DNA from: Rhodospirillales bacterium
GTDB taxonomy: Bacteria; Pseudomonadota; Alphaproteobacteria; Reyranellales; Reyranellaceae
Direction of reading: 5' to 3'
Assembly: GCA_016185145.1 (NCBI GenBank)
Contig: JACPOB010000098.1
Coordinates: 1-41,802 of the forward strand
Length of the DNA: 41,802 bases
Part shown: piece after piece, positions 17,251-25,404 of the stretch
How positions within the stretch are numbered: the first letter of the stretch is position 1
How the letters are laid out: each line of letters starts with the position of its first letter
Program-made: the position numbers and the translations under genes
The notes under the pieces: generated by a model
The model's input: only the letters and a program-made list of their open reading frames with translations
Told to the model about the DNA's origin: nothing
The model's database searches: none

Positions 17251-17792
17251 ATGGCGACTCTCCGATCGCGTGAGCGTTGCGTCGGGGCGGGGGTGCCCGC
17301 TAATGGCGCTGTGACCCCGCCCGCCGCTGACCCGCTTCCGGACGACATCGAGACGCTGAAGGCAATGCTTTTGGCGCAGCGCGAAGCATTGGCTTCGGCG
17401 GAAGCGCGGGCGATGGCGGCGGAGACGAATGCCCGCGACCAGGCGCTGCTGATCGAGAAGCTCGAGCAGCAGATCGCACGGCTGCGGCACGACCGGTTCG
17501 GCCAGTCGTCGGAGCGGCGCGCACTGCTCGACCAGCTCGAGCTGCAACTGTTCGAACTCAAGGAGGACCGAGCCCAGGCCGAGGTGGCGACGCAGGCTGC
17601 CGAGACGCAGGCCGTGCAGGCCTTCACGCGGCGCAAGCCCGCTCGGCGGCCATTGCCCGAGCATCTGCCGCGCGAGCGTGTGGTCTATCCGATGCCGGCG
17701 GCCTGCCCGTGCTGCGGCGGCGTGCTGCACAAGCTGGGCGAGGACGTGACCGAGACGCTGGAGCTGGTGCCGCGCCGGTGGAAGGTGATCCC
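17251..17792 (+). pseudogene. tnpC: IS66 TnpC transposase, N-terminal third only
   Basis: This is the transposase of the IS66 element. The N-terminal leucine-zipper-like helix (DDIETLKAMLLAQREALASA) is followed by LRHDRFGQSSERRALLDQLE, the zinc-binding region (MPAACPCCGGVLHKLGEDVTE) and ETLELVPRRWKVIP. Homology ends there, at about residue 181 of an expected 500 or more. The whole catalytic DDE domain is absent. The frame continues by chance to 17931 through DNA that belongs, on the other strand, to the RHS immunity gene. The truncation point marks the junction between the IS remnant and the toxin locus. Confidence 0.88.
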
Positions 17793-17842
17793 AGCATACG
17801 GACTATTCATGTTGCTGGAGGCATGGAAATTGGATGGACTGA

Positions 17843-18127
17843 TTATGGCAAGACAACCTTCACGATCCCCTCGGCAATTGTCCCCTGATCCCAAAGAGAG
17901 AAGCGACTACCGACTGTCAAAGCCGGTTTGATCAACTCCGGTCTAAGAAAGGTAACAGGAAAGTCGACATCCACGGAGTGCGCAACTGACGTGACTTCAT
18001 TCAGGTGCACCCCACAGTCAAACAGCTCTCCCCGAAATTCCAAAGGACACCTGAAAATGCGTGGCTGAGGCCGAAAAGTGCGATCAGACAAGAAATGAAT
18101 TGCCGCGATTATGTCAGGGCCTCTCAT
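17843..18127 (-). CDS. Candidate immunity protein for the RHS toxin, EF-Tu domain 3-like
   Basis: This 94-residue protein is encoded 14 bp downstream of the RHS toxin gene on the same strand, the normal place of a cognate immunity gene. The pattern of the chain resembles domain 3 of elongation factor Tu: an opening IIAAIHFLS strand, a PLEFRGELFDCGV stretch aligned with the RPQFYFRTTDVTG region, then VDVDFPVTFLRPEL and the closing VGSRFSLWDQGTIAEGIVKV, which parallels EF-Tu [20 protein letters not shown]. Nucleotide-binding domain 1 is absent, so it is not a translation factor. EF-Tu-like small proteins near polymorphic toxins are known to me only as a recollection, and no search was possible. 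The low GC matches the toxin tail. Confidence 0.62.
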   Translation of the reverse strand: MRGPDIIAAIHFLSDRTFRPQPRIFRCPLEFRGELFDCGVHLNEVTSVAHSVDVDFPVTFLRPELIKPALTVGSRFSLWDQGTIAEGIVKVVLP

Positions 18128-18141
18128 GATGGCAGAGTTTC

Positions 18142-21100
18142 CTAGCGGAATGGTGTGTAGTTGAGTGACTTGGCCATCGTGAGATGTCTCAGCATAACAT
18201 CGGGTACAACGACTGTAGAGATACCCCGATCAACCGTCGCCCTCATGTCTGCGGAAATCAGACGTGATGGAATTGAGGTCTGCACGACCGTGTATGGCCC
18301 TTCATATAAGCCCGTGCCGAACGTTTGCCGAGCATAGGATCCAGCACCCTCCGCCGTCGTCGAAAAGTACTTTCCTGACGCTTGGCCAAGATTTCGGAAT
18401 CCTCCGCTTGCTGCGATATCAGCTAGTTCAGCTCGATTGACTGCGCGAAATAGCGTTGTTGTTTCGGCAGTTGTGGCTCTACCGAAGGGACCGGCGCCAG
18501 GCAATACCATAGCGGCCGTCGCCGCGATAGCCATTGCCCCGTCCCCTCTTGTGAAAGGTACCTGTTGATATGAAGCGCTAGCGTAGTCGCCAGCAGTTGC
18601 AAACTCTGGCCGCTGCGTGCAGACCGCGCAGGACATCGGATCCATCTGCAAGTAGTTAGTGGTGATTGGTGCTTGCCACCAACTGGCTAGGCTGTTGTAC
18701 GTGCCTTCAATGGCTCGCCGCGCGGATAATCCGTCTGGATCGGCTAAATTAAGCGGGTCGCTTCCGACGTACGCATAAAGGTTAGTACCGGCGGAATATC
18801 CCGCCGGGTCTGTTTGCAAGAATCGCCCGAAGACCGTCGAGTAGTGCCGTGCCCGGTAGTAGTAGAGCCCGCCGGTCTCCTGATCGAGGCGTTGGCCAGT
18901 GAATGCGAAAGGCGTCGCGGGTGCATCGCTGCCGCCAAAAGGTAGGTAACCGAACGTTGTGACGGTACCCGTGGTCGCGTCCACCGATCCCACGACCGAG
19001 CCTAGGATATCGGGTATTGGCATGGCGCGGGTACCGGCCGGTACGTTCATTTGGCCCAGCACGTCGTTGGGGCCTAGCCCATAGGCGTACCAGCGCGTCA
19101 CGGCTCCAGTGCTGCCGTCGTATTCCAGTACCTCGCGATTGTCGGCGGCGGTGACAAAGATCGTGGTCGTGCCGCCGACGGTGCGAGATTTGCGCCGGCC
19201 CTGGGCGTCGTAGGAGTAGGTCGCGGTGCTGCCGCCCAGCGTGGCAGTCAGCAGGCGGTTCTCGGGATCGTAGGCGTAGCTATAGCTGCCATCCGAGGTA
19301 AGGTTGCCGTTGTTGTCGTAGGTCGGGTTGACGGTGGCCCCGCCATCGATAGCAATGGCAGTGTACTGATTGAGGGAATTCGCGGTGTAACTGACCTTGG
19401 GCCCCGGCGCCGGGTAGCTGAGCCAGGTGTTGTCGGAGATGGTCTGGCCGACGCGCTGGTTCACCGGATTGTAGCTATGGCCGAAGCTGACCAGCTCGCC
19501 AGCGGCCGGCGACGTCGCCGCCGCGACAGGGTCGAAGGCGACAGCTGTGGGACGGTTCAGCGCGTCGTAGCCATAGCTGGTGGTGTAGGTGGTGGTGCTG
19601 ACCGCCGCCGCGACTGGCGGGATGGTGGTGCTGGTGTCGCTGACAGACGTGGTCCGCCCGGCAAGATCATAGCCGTAGGTGACCACCGGGCCTGTCGGTG
19701 GCGTCTTGGTCCTCAACCGGTTGAGCGTGTCATACGCGAAGGTGATGACCGCTGCCGGCCCGGCCCGCGTCTTGCGCGTGAGCACATTGTCGAGGGCGTC
19801 GTATGTGAAGACCTCGGTGCTGGTGTCCGGATAGGTGACGGTGCCGAGCCGATCGAATCCGTCATAGGCGAAGCATGTCGGCTTGTTGCTGTCGTCGCAC
19901 GCCGTATAGCCATTGGCGTCGCTCAGCGTGGCGAGTTTGCCGTTGGGCGTATAAGTTCTCGTCAGCAGCGCGTTGCCAGAGATCGCGGCGTTGAAGGTCT
20001 GGTAGGGGCGGCCCACGGCATCATAGGTGAAGCGCGTGGTTCTGCCTGCGGCGTCGGTGACCGTGGCCTGTCGGTCGAGCCGATCATAGGTGTAGCGCGT
20101 GACGTTGCCGTTGGCGTCGGTGGCGGTCGCGACCTTGCCAGTCGGTGTATAGGTCGAGCTGGTGGTGCGCAGCACGCTGCCGGCGGCGCTCTGCTCTACG
20201 CGAACTATGCGGCCGTCAGGATCGTAGGTGTTCGTGGTCGTGACACCACCGGGGTTGCCCGTTGTGCCCGGCGTGGTCGTGGAGACGGGGCGGCGGGCGT
20301 CGTCATAGGTGCTGATCGTCTTGTTGCCGCGCGGATCGGTGACGGAGACTGCGTCGCCGCGCGCGTTGTAGGCAAAGGTTGTGGTGAGGTTGAGGCCTCC
20401 CGGACCCGCATCAGCAACGGTGGACAGCCGATTTCCTTCGGCGTCGTAGGTGTGGCGCGTGACGGTGCCCATCGGATCGGTGGTCGATGCGAGAAGGCCA
20501 ATGACGTTGTACGAGAACGTCGTTCGCGCATTGAAATGCGGCGCTGTGCCGACGTCGGCGGTGGCCGACAGCAGGTTGCCGGTCCATGGATCGTAGGTCA
20601 TAGCCGTAACGCGGCCGAGCGCGTCGGTGACCTGGATTGGCTTGTTGAAGGTTGGCTCGTAGATGTAGCTGGTGACCGTCGGCGAGAGCGGCCCGGAGGC
20701 TGCGCTGCGCGTCACTGTTGCGACGTTGTTGGCCCAGGGATTGGGCGCGGTCGCATAGGTGTAGGAAGTACCACCACCGCCCGGCAGCACGGTGGACGAG
20801 AGGCGGTCGAGCCCGTCATAGGAGAACTTCGTTACCAAGCCCAGGCCGGCATAGTCCTGGATGTCGAACAGCGCCTTGCCGCGCGGATTGTAGTAGAGCA
20901 CGTGCTGGGTGCCGACGGGATCGTCTTCTTCGCTGCGATAGCCGGCGAAGAAGTAGGTCCACGTGTTGCCGCTGGCGTTGGTCTGGCCAGCGACGCGGCC
21001 TAGGCTGTCATAGATGTTGGTGACGAAGGGGACGGGGCTCGAGGGATAGAAGACTTGGCTCAGGAGGCCCCTGGGCGCGCCGCCGTCGGCGGACGTGTAG

Positions 21101-21876
21101 GCGTAGGTCGTCGCATTGCCCAGGGGATCGGTGGATGAAGAGAGGTTGCCTTCCGTATCGTAGGCAAAGGTAACGTTTCGTGGCGGCCCGGCATTGTCAC
21201 TGACGGAAGTGAGCTGCTTGGCGGCGTTGTAGGAGAGCGTCAGGCTGCGGCCGAGATTGTTCGAGACGCCTGTCAAGAGCGGTGGCGTCGAAGCGTCATA
21301 GGCGAAGGAGACGGCGGCTCCAGAGGGGGTCGTCCAGCTGGCGATGTGACCGGCGGCGTTGAAGGTCAGCGCAGCGCCGTCCTTGTTGCGCAGACTGTAG
21401 ATGCCGTCGGCTAAACTGAGCCGGCTGGACGAGCCCAGCCGGGGGTTGTAACTGCCGTCGGCTAATTTGACGAACGGCTCGGCCTGCGCGCCCATCGTGA
21501 CGTTGACGGTATTGTCGATGAGGCGGTCCATCAGCCATTTCTGGACCAGCGAGGCGACCACTATTTTGTCGAACGGCTTGGTGGGATCGCTCAGCAGATT
21601 CTGCGCCACGTAAGCCGCGGCGATGAAGGCCGCGCCGTCGATTGGCGAGTCCTGGGCCATACCCTGCAGCCCGTCACTGTTGACGCCGGCCGACAGGGCA
21701 AGATTATGGGTCCAGCCCGCGCCGAGCGCAGTCTTGGCCTGGCCCGCGAAATAGGCGCCAGAGGCCAGATTGACAGTACCCTGCAACAAACTCTTGCCTA
21801 CCGCGCGAGCGATCCCGGTGGTTCGCCGATCCTCCAAATTCGCGTCTGAGCCTGGCCCTACCACGTCGGTCGGCAT
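18142..21876 (-). CDS. RHS/YD-repeat polymorphic toxin with ART-like C-terminal domain
   Basis: This 1244-residue protein has about 25 YD repeats (for example FAYDTEGNLSS, YTYDRLDRQATV, YSYDAQGRRKSR) that would build an RHS shell. The conserved core end is GLYYYRARHYSTVFGRFLQT, then DPAGYSAGTNLYAYVGSDPL and DPDGL at about residue 1050. The 194-residue tail after it is the variable toxin. Its last 105 residues (TTLFRAVNRAELADIAASGG, GKYFSTTAEGAGSYARQTFG, GPYTVVQTSIP) have the R...YFSTT...YA pattern seen in ADP-ribosyltransferase-fold toxins, but I see no clear catalytic Glu, so the activity is tentative. No signal peptide or encapsulation/secretion domain is seen at the N-terminus, and the expected early RHS region is missing. 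The copy is probably 5'-truncated. The start lies only 28 bp after the kinase stop codon. Confidence 0.8.
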   Translation of the reverse strand: MPTDVVGPGSDANLEDRRTTGIARAVGKSLLQGTVNLASGAYFAGQAKTALGAGWTHNLALSAGVNSDGLQGMAQDSPIDGAAFIAAAYVAQNLLSDPTKPFDKIVVASLVQKWLMDRLIDNTVNVTMGAQAEPFVKLADGSYNPRLGSSSRLSLADGIYSLRNKDGAALTFNAAGHIASWTTPSGAAVSFAYDASTPPLLTGVSNNLGRSLTLSYNAAKQLTSVSDNAGPPRNVTFAYDTEGNLSSSTDPLGNATTYAYTSADGGAPRGLLSQVFYPSSPVPFVTNIYDSLGRVAGQTNASGNTWTYFFAGYRSEEDDPVGTQHVLYYNPRGKALFDIQDYAGLGLVTKFSYDGLDRLSSTVLPGGGGTSYTYATAPNPWANNVATVTRSAASGPLSPTVTSYIYEPTFNKPIQVTDALGRVTAMTYDPWTGNLLSATADVGTAPHFNARTTFSYNVIGLLASTTDPMGTVTRHTYDAEGNRLSTVADAGPGGLNLTTTFAYNARGDAVSVTDPRGNKTISTYDDARRPVSTTTPGTTGNPGGVTTTNTYDPDGRIVRVEQSAAGSVLRTTSSTYTPTGKVATATDANGNVTRYTYDRLDRQATVTDAAGRTTRFTYDAVGRPYQTFNAAISGNALLTRTYTPNGKLATLSDANGYTACDDSNKPTCFAYDGFDRLGTVTYPDTSTEVFTYDALDNVLTRKTRAGPAAVITFAYDTLNRLRTKTPPTGPVVTYGYDLAGRTTSVSDTSTTIPPVAAAVSTTTYTTSYGYDALNRPTAVAFDPVAAATSPAAGELVSFGHSYNPVNQRVGQTISDNTWLSYPAPGPKVSYTANSLNQYTAIAIDGGATVNPTYDNNGNLTSDGSYSYAYDPENRLLTATLGGSTATYSYDAQGRRKSRTVGGTTTIFVTAADNREVLEYDGSTGAVTRWYAYGLGPNDVLGQMNVPAGTRAMPIPDILGSVVGSVDATTGTVTTFGYLPFGGSDAPATPFAFTGQRLDQETGGLYYYRARHYSTVFGRFLQTDPAGYSAGTNLYAYVGSDPLNLADPDGLSARRAIEGTYNSLASWWQAPITTNYLQMDPMSCAVCTQRPEFATAGDYASASYQQVPFTRGDGAMAIAATAAMVLPGAGPFGRATTAETTTLFRAVNRAELADIAASGGFRNLGQASGKYFSTTAEGAGSYARQTFGTGLYEGPYTVVQTSIPSRLISADMRATVDRGISTVVVPDVMLRHLTMAKSLNYTPFR

Positions 21877-21904
21877 GGACCTGCCGTGGTTTTCTTCCAG
21901 GTCG

Positions 21905-23662
21905 TCATACGCACGTGGCTCGACGGATCGCCGCCTGCAGGCTGTCGGGAGCCAGGGGCTTGTGCAGCACGTAGTATCCGCTCGCCGCGAGTTCGCGCAG
22001 CCGCTCCGGCGACGTGTCGCCAGTAACGATGAGAGCCGGAACGCGATAGCCGAGGTGAGCGGTTACCTGCTGAATGGCGTCCGCACCCGTCACGCCGCCA
22101 GCCAGCCGATAGTCGGCGACAATCAGATGGACCGAGGGGGAGCCCGCCTGTTCGTGGCGTTGGCAGAGTTGCCCTGCGCTCGGCGCGACGTACGCTCGAT
22201 GCCCCCAGGCCGACAGCAGCACGGCGATGCCTTCGAGCACCTGCACGTCGTCGTCCACCACCATGATGCCGAGCCCGGCAGAGGCCTCCGGCTCCGGCAG
22301 GCCGGCATGGATGGCAGGCGCAGGCGGGACGAGCGGCGCACGCACGGCGAAGGTCGAGCCCCTGCCTGGAACGGAGCGCAGGATCACCTCGTGGCTCAGC
22401 AGGCCGGCCAGTCGTCGGACTATGGCGAGGCCAAGCCCCAGGCCCTGCTCGCGGTCGCGATGGGGGTTGTGCAGCTGAGTGAATTCCTCGAACACGGCCG
22501 CATGCTGGTCGGCCGGAATGCCCGGCCCGGTATCGACGACCTGGATCTCGATTGAAGCGCCGCGGCGCCGGCAACCGATGACGATGCGCCCGCCCGACGC
22601 GTAGCGCAGCGCATTGGACAGGAAATTGTCGAGGATGCGCTTCAGCAGCACGGGGTCGCTGTCGACCCAGGCACGGGACGCCACGACACGAAGCGAGACG
22701 CCGCGATCCCGCGCCTGGACGCCGTACTCCTCGCCGAGGCCCGAGATCAATTGCGCGAGCGGGAACGGCCGCCGTTCCACCGGCACGAGCCCCGCATCGA
22801 GCCGCGACACGTCGATGAGGCCGTGCAGCAGCCCGCCGAGAGAGCCGACGACCGACTGCAGCTTGCCGGCAAGGCGTTGCGCTTCGGAGCTGCGGACATC
22901 GCCCTTGCGGGCCAGCGCGGCGAGCGAAGCCGTGAAGAGGCCGAGCGCATGGATCGGTTGACGCAGATCGTGGCTGGCGGCGGCGAGGAAGCGGGTTTTG
23001 GCCCGGTCGGCGGCAGTGACGCGGTCTCGCTCACGTTCGAGTCTCTCGACCAGCGCCACATTCTCGAACCGCAACGAGATGGTTTCCTTGAGCGAGCGGT
23101 ATGTGATCCGGCAGAAATAGAGACTGACGGCGAAGAGGCAGGCCTGGAGGACGAGATAGAAGGAATAGATCGGATCGTCCTGCAACAGGCATTGCAGCGC
23201 GAAGGGGACATGAATCACGACGAGCATTCTCGTGTAGGCTGCCGGATAAGCCGCCAGCGACCAAAGGCCGCCAGCCGCCATTGTCACGAGGACGATGGCG
23301 GTGAAGGCGATGAAATGCGGATGGTCGGGTGTGAAGCCGATCCAGCCGAACGCACCCCACAGCAGGCTCAACAGCAGGGACAACGGCATGAATCGCCGGG
23401 CCCACACTTCCGGAGGGGTGCCGTCGTCCTTGCGGTGGAAATACGAATAAGACAGGAGCCAGCGCGCGCCGGTCACGACGTAGAGTGCGCCTGCCCACGC
23501 CACCAGCTGAAGGTGCGGCACGGCGTGCCACAGTGCATATGACACGGGCCAAGGCACGATCACGCTGGCGAACATGACGCCGTAGGACTGGCGGTAGAGA
23601 AGGTCGACCAAAGCCGCCCTTATGCGCGGGTCATCGTCCATATCGGCTTGCGGTATCACCAT
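21905..23662 (-). CDS. Membrane hybrid histidine kinase
   Basis: This 585-residue hybrid sensor kinase begins with about six transmembrane helices (residues 28-185, for example FMPLSLLLSLLWGAFGWIGF and FIAFTAIVLVTMAAGGLW) and little periplasmic sequence, so it probably senses within the membrane. The dimerisation/H-box is AASHDLRQPIHALGLF (His231). The N-box is DNFLSNALRYA, the G1 box VDTGPGIP, and G2 GLGLGLAIV. A receiver domain follows from about residue 465 (GIMVVDDDVQVLEG) with phospho-acceptor Asp517 in VADYRL and Lys in VLHKPL. The HDLRQP variant of the H-box is typical of this hybrid group. A divergent NarL-type regulator gene lies 73 bp away. The signal is unknown. Confidence 0.93.
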   Translation of the reverse strand: MVIPQADMDDDPRIRAALVDLLYRQSYGVMFASVIVPWPVSYALWHAVPHLQLVAWAGALYVVTGARWLLSYSYFHRKDDGTPPEVWARRFMPLSLLLSLLWGAFGWIGFTPDHPHFIAFTAIVLVTMAAGGLWSLAAYPAAYTRMLVVIHVPFALQCLLQDDPIYSFYLVLQACLFAVSLYFCRITYRSLKETISLRFENVALVERLERERDRVTAADRAKTRFLAAASHDLRQPIHALGLFTASLAALARKGDVRSSEAQRLAGKLQSVVGSLGGLLHGLIDVSRLDAGLVPVERRPFPLAQLISGLGEEYGVQARDRGVSLRVVASRAWVDSDPVLLKRILDNFLSNALRYASGGRIVIGCRRRGASIEIQVVDTGPGIPADQHAAVFEEFTQLHNPHRDREQGLGLGLAIVRRLAGLLSHEVILRSVPGRGSTFAVRAPLVPPAPAIHAGLPEPEASAGLGIMVVDDDVQVLEGIAVLLSAWGHRAYVAPSAGQLCQRHEQAGSPSVHLIVADYRLAGGVTGADAIQQVTAHLGYRVPALIVTGDTSPERLRELAASGYYVLHKPLAPDSLQAAIRRATCV

Positions 23663-23735
23663 GGATTTTGCTCACGATGGTAATGACATTTGTGGCCTGA
23701 TGGTGGGCCATTTGCCGTGTCGGTGTGTGCCGTCG

Positions 23736-24401
23736 ATGAGTACATCCAAGCTTCGCCTGATCTTCGCCGATGACCACGCCCTTGTGCGCGAGGGGTTGAA
23801 GCTCCTCCTCGCCACGATCGACGGGTTCGAGCTCGTCGGCGAAGCCGGCGACGGCCCCGGCCTGGTCGATCTTCTAGCGCAATGCCCGGCCGATATCCTG
23901 GTGCTCGACCTCGGCATGCCCGGGCTCCGCGGCTTGCCTGACGTTCGCGCGTTGCGCATGCGCAATCCTCGCCTGAAGATCCTGATCCTGACGGCCAACA
24001 GCGAGCCGCGCACGGTCGACGCCGCCCTCAAGGCCGGCGCTGACGGCTACCTGGTCAAGAGCGGCGACCTCGGCGAGCTGCCGGAAGCTCTCGACGCGAT
24101 GCGGCGCGGCGAAAGCTACGTCAGCGCCGCACTGCGGCCCGTGCTGGCGCTTCACGCGGAAGGCCGGCCGTCTGCCGCCCCGGACTTTGCGGTGGCCTCG
24201 CCGGTACCGCTGACTCGCCGCGAGCGCGAGCTGCTCGCGCTCATCGCGCGCGGCGCGACCGCCCGCGACGTCGCGGCCCGACTCGGCATCAGCCCGCTCA
24301 CCGCCCGCAAGCATCGCGAGAACCTGATGCGCAAGCTCGATCTGCACAGCGCGGCGGAACTCGCAGCCTTCGCGGTACGGCTGGGCCTTCCCGTCGAGTA
24401 G
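23736..24401 (+). CDS. NarL/FixJ-family response regulator
   Basis: This 221-residue two-component regulator has an N-terminal receiver domain with acidic pocket FADDHALVRE and phospho-acceptor Asp58 (LVLDLGMPGL). Conserved Thr (LILTANSE) and Lys (GYLVKSGD) complete the site. The C-terminal LuxR-type helix-turn-helix (about residues 155-215) reads LTRRERELLALIARGATARD and VAARLGISPLTARKHRENLM. The start at 23736 places homology at once (MSTSKLRLIFADDH). It is divergent from, and surely partnered with, the adjacent hybrid kinase; both promoters must lie in the 73-bp gap. Targets are unknown, with the exported-protein cassette nearby a possible one. Confidence 0.93.
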   Translation: MSTSKLRLIFADDHALVREGLKLLLATIDGFELVGEAGDGPGLVDLLAQCPADILVLDLGMPGLRGLPDVRALRMRNPRLKILILTANSEPRTVDAALKAGADGYLVKSGDLGELPEALDAMRRGESYVSAALRPVLALHAEGRPSAAPDFAVASPVPLTRRERELLALIARGATARDVAARLGISPLTARKHRENLMRKLDLHSAAELAAFAVRLGLPVE

Positions 24402-24486
24402 CATGCGCCGTCATTAGCTGGCCGAGGGCGTTCATGAACAGCGCGTCGTGGAGCATCTTCCAGCGTCGTCAAAGAGATGAAGCTTG

Positions 24487-25404
24487 CTATGGCAGCGACG
24501 TGTTCGACTTCTCCCAGCCCGTCTCCGGATTGAAGCTTGTGATCATGGCGGCGCGTTGGGCAGTCTGCGGGCCGAGATCGCGCTGATAGACATCGCCCTT
24601 GTAGCCCATGATGAAGGTCATGAGGCCAGTCGTGCCGTAACCCACCGGCCAGGCGATGGCGGCGAAACCGCCGATCATGCGGCCATTCACGATATAACTG
24701 TGAGCGCCGCCCGAAGCAGCCGGTCCCTGGCCGTAGAGCAGGCGGAAATTATATCCATAATGCTCGCCCGGTGCGCTGCCGTCGGACTGCGAGTTGGCGA
24801 CCTGTGCGCCCAGCGGGCTGTCGGGCTCGCCCGCAGTGGTCGGCCAGTAGAGGCCGTCCCTCTTGCCAGGCGAGCTTGCCAGGCGCGTTGCATACGCCGG
24901 CGAGCCAGTCTTCATCGGATCGAGCGCGGCATATTCAGCTTCTGCATCCCCGATCGCCAGCAGGGTCTGGATGGCGCCCAACTCGTTACGGCCGATTTGT
25001 CGCGCCGCGATCTCGTCGATGCCGGCCACGACGTCGAAGCGCCAAACCGCGCCTTGCTTGACGAGCATGATCGGCAGGGTCCAGCCGGATTTGCCGACCT
25101 CGATGGTAGCCTTGTCGCCGTCAACGGCTACCTTGTGACTCTCGTCCCACGCCGCGAGGAAGCGGGCTCGTTCGAGCGCAAAATCCTCGTCGTCAGTCGG
25201 CACGAGATCGCGCCATGGGTCGCCCAGTATCGCCGCCAAAGCCGTTTCGTCGCCGCCGCGCACCGCGCCGGTCAGTGCCGCCGCCGCCGCTTCAGGCGTC
25301 GCGAAGCCACGGAGCCCGGGCAACTGCTGCGCCGCCGCGGAGGCAGCGAGGCCTGCCCCCACGAGGCTGCTGAAAAGGCCGCGTCGAAGCAAGCCGTCGC
25401 TCAT
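24487..25404 (-). CDS. Exported DUF2950 protein
   Basis: This 305-residue DUF2950 protein has no assigned function. The N-terminus has a twin-arginine-like pattern (LLRRGLFSSLVGAGLAASAAAQQ) and predicts export. The body shows the family features: FATPEAAAAALTGAVRGGDE, the GEHYGYNFRLLYGQGPAA stretch, YIVNGRMIGGFAAIAWPVGYG, and the end GYKGDVYQRDLGPQTAQRAA. The start at 25404 overlaps the stop of the DUF3300 gene by 4 bp (ATGA), so the pair is translationally coupled, in agreement with the frequent DUF3300-DUF2950 pairing known to me. It is the last gene of the exported cassette and converges on the response regulator gene. Confidence 0.88.
   Translation of the reverse strand: MSDGLLRRGLFSSLVGAGLAASAAAQQLPGLRGFATPEAAAAALTGAVRGGDETALAAILGDPWRDLVPTDDEDFALERARFLAAWDESHKVAVDGDKATIEVGKSGWTLPIMLVKQGAVWRFDVVAGIDEIAARQIGRNELGAIQTLLAIGDAEAEYAALDPMKTGSPAYATRLASSPGKRDGLYWPTTAGEPDSPLGAQVANSQSDGSAPGEHYGYNFRLLYGQGPAASGGAHSYIVNGRMIGGFAAIAWPVGYGTTGLMTFIMGYKGDVYQRDLGPQTAQRAAMITSFNPETGWEKSNTSLP

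Larger units (their letters stand above)
16475..17792 (+). mobile_element. IS66-family insertion sequence, 3'-truncated and frameshifted
   Basis: The three IS66 genes occur in the standard order tnpA-tnpB-tnpC on the plus strand. The left end begins at GTTAGCGGCCGCGCG (16475), resembling the GTAAGCG-type IS66 terminus. tnpA has a single-base deletion, tnpB is intact, and tnpC breaks off at about one third of its length at 17792, where unrelated, lower-GC DNA of the RHS locus begins. No right terminal repeat is present and no 8-bp target duplication can be assigned. The element cannot transpose on its own. Confidence 0.85.

Noticed and set aside
19477..21003. 508-codon open frame on the plus strand opposite the RHS gene
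   Set aside because: It is a by-product of the repetitive, GC-rich YD-repeat sequence on the other strand. The translation is Gly/Val/Arg-rich without domains, and the minus-strand RHS repeats are unmistakable.
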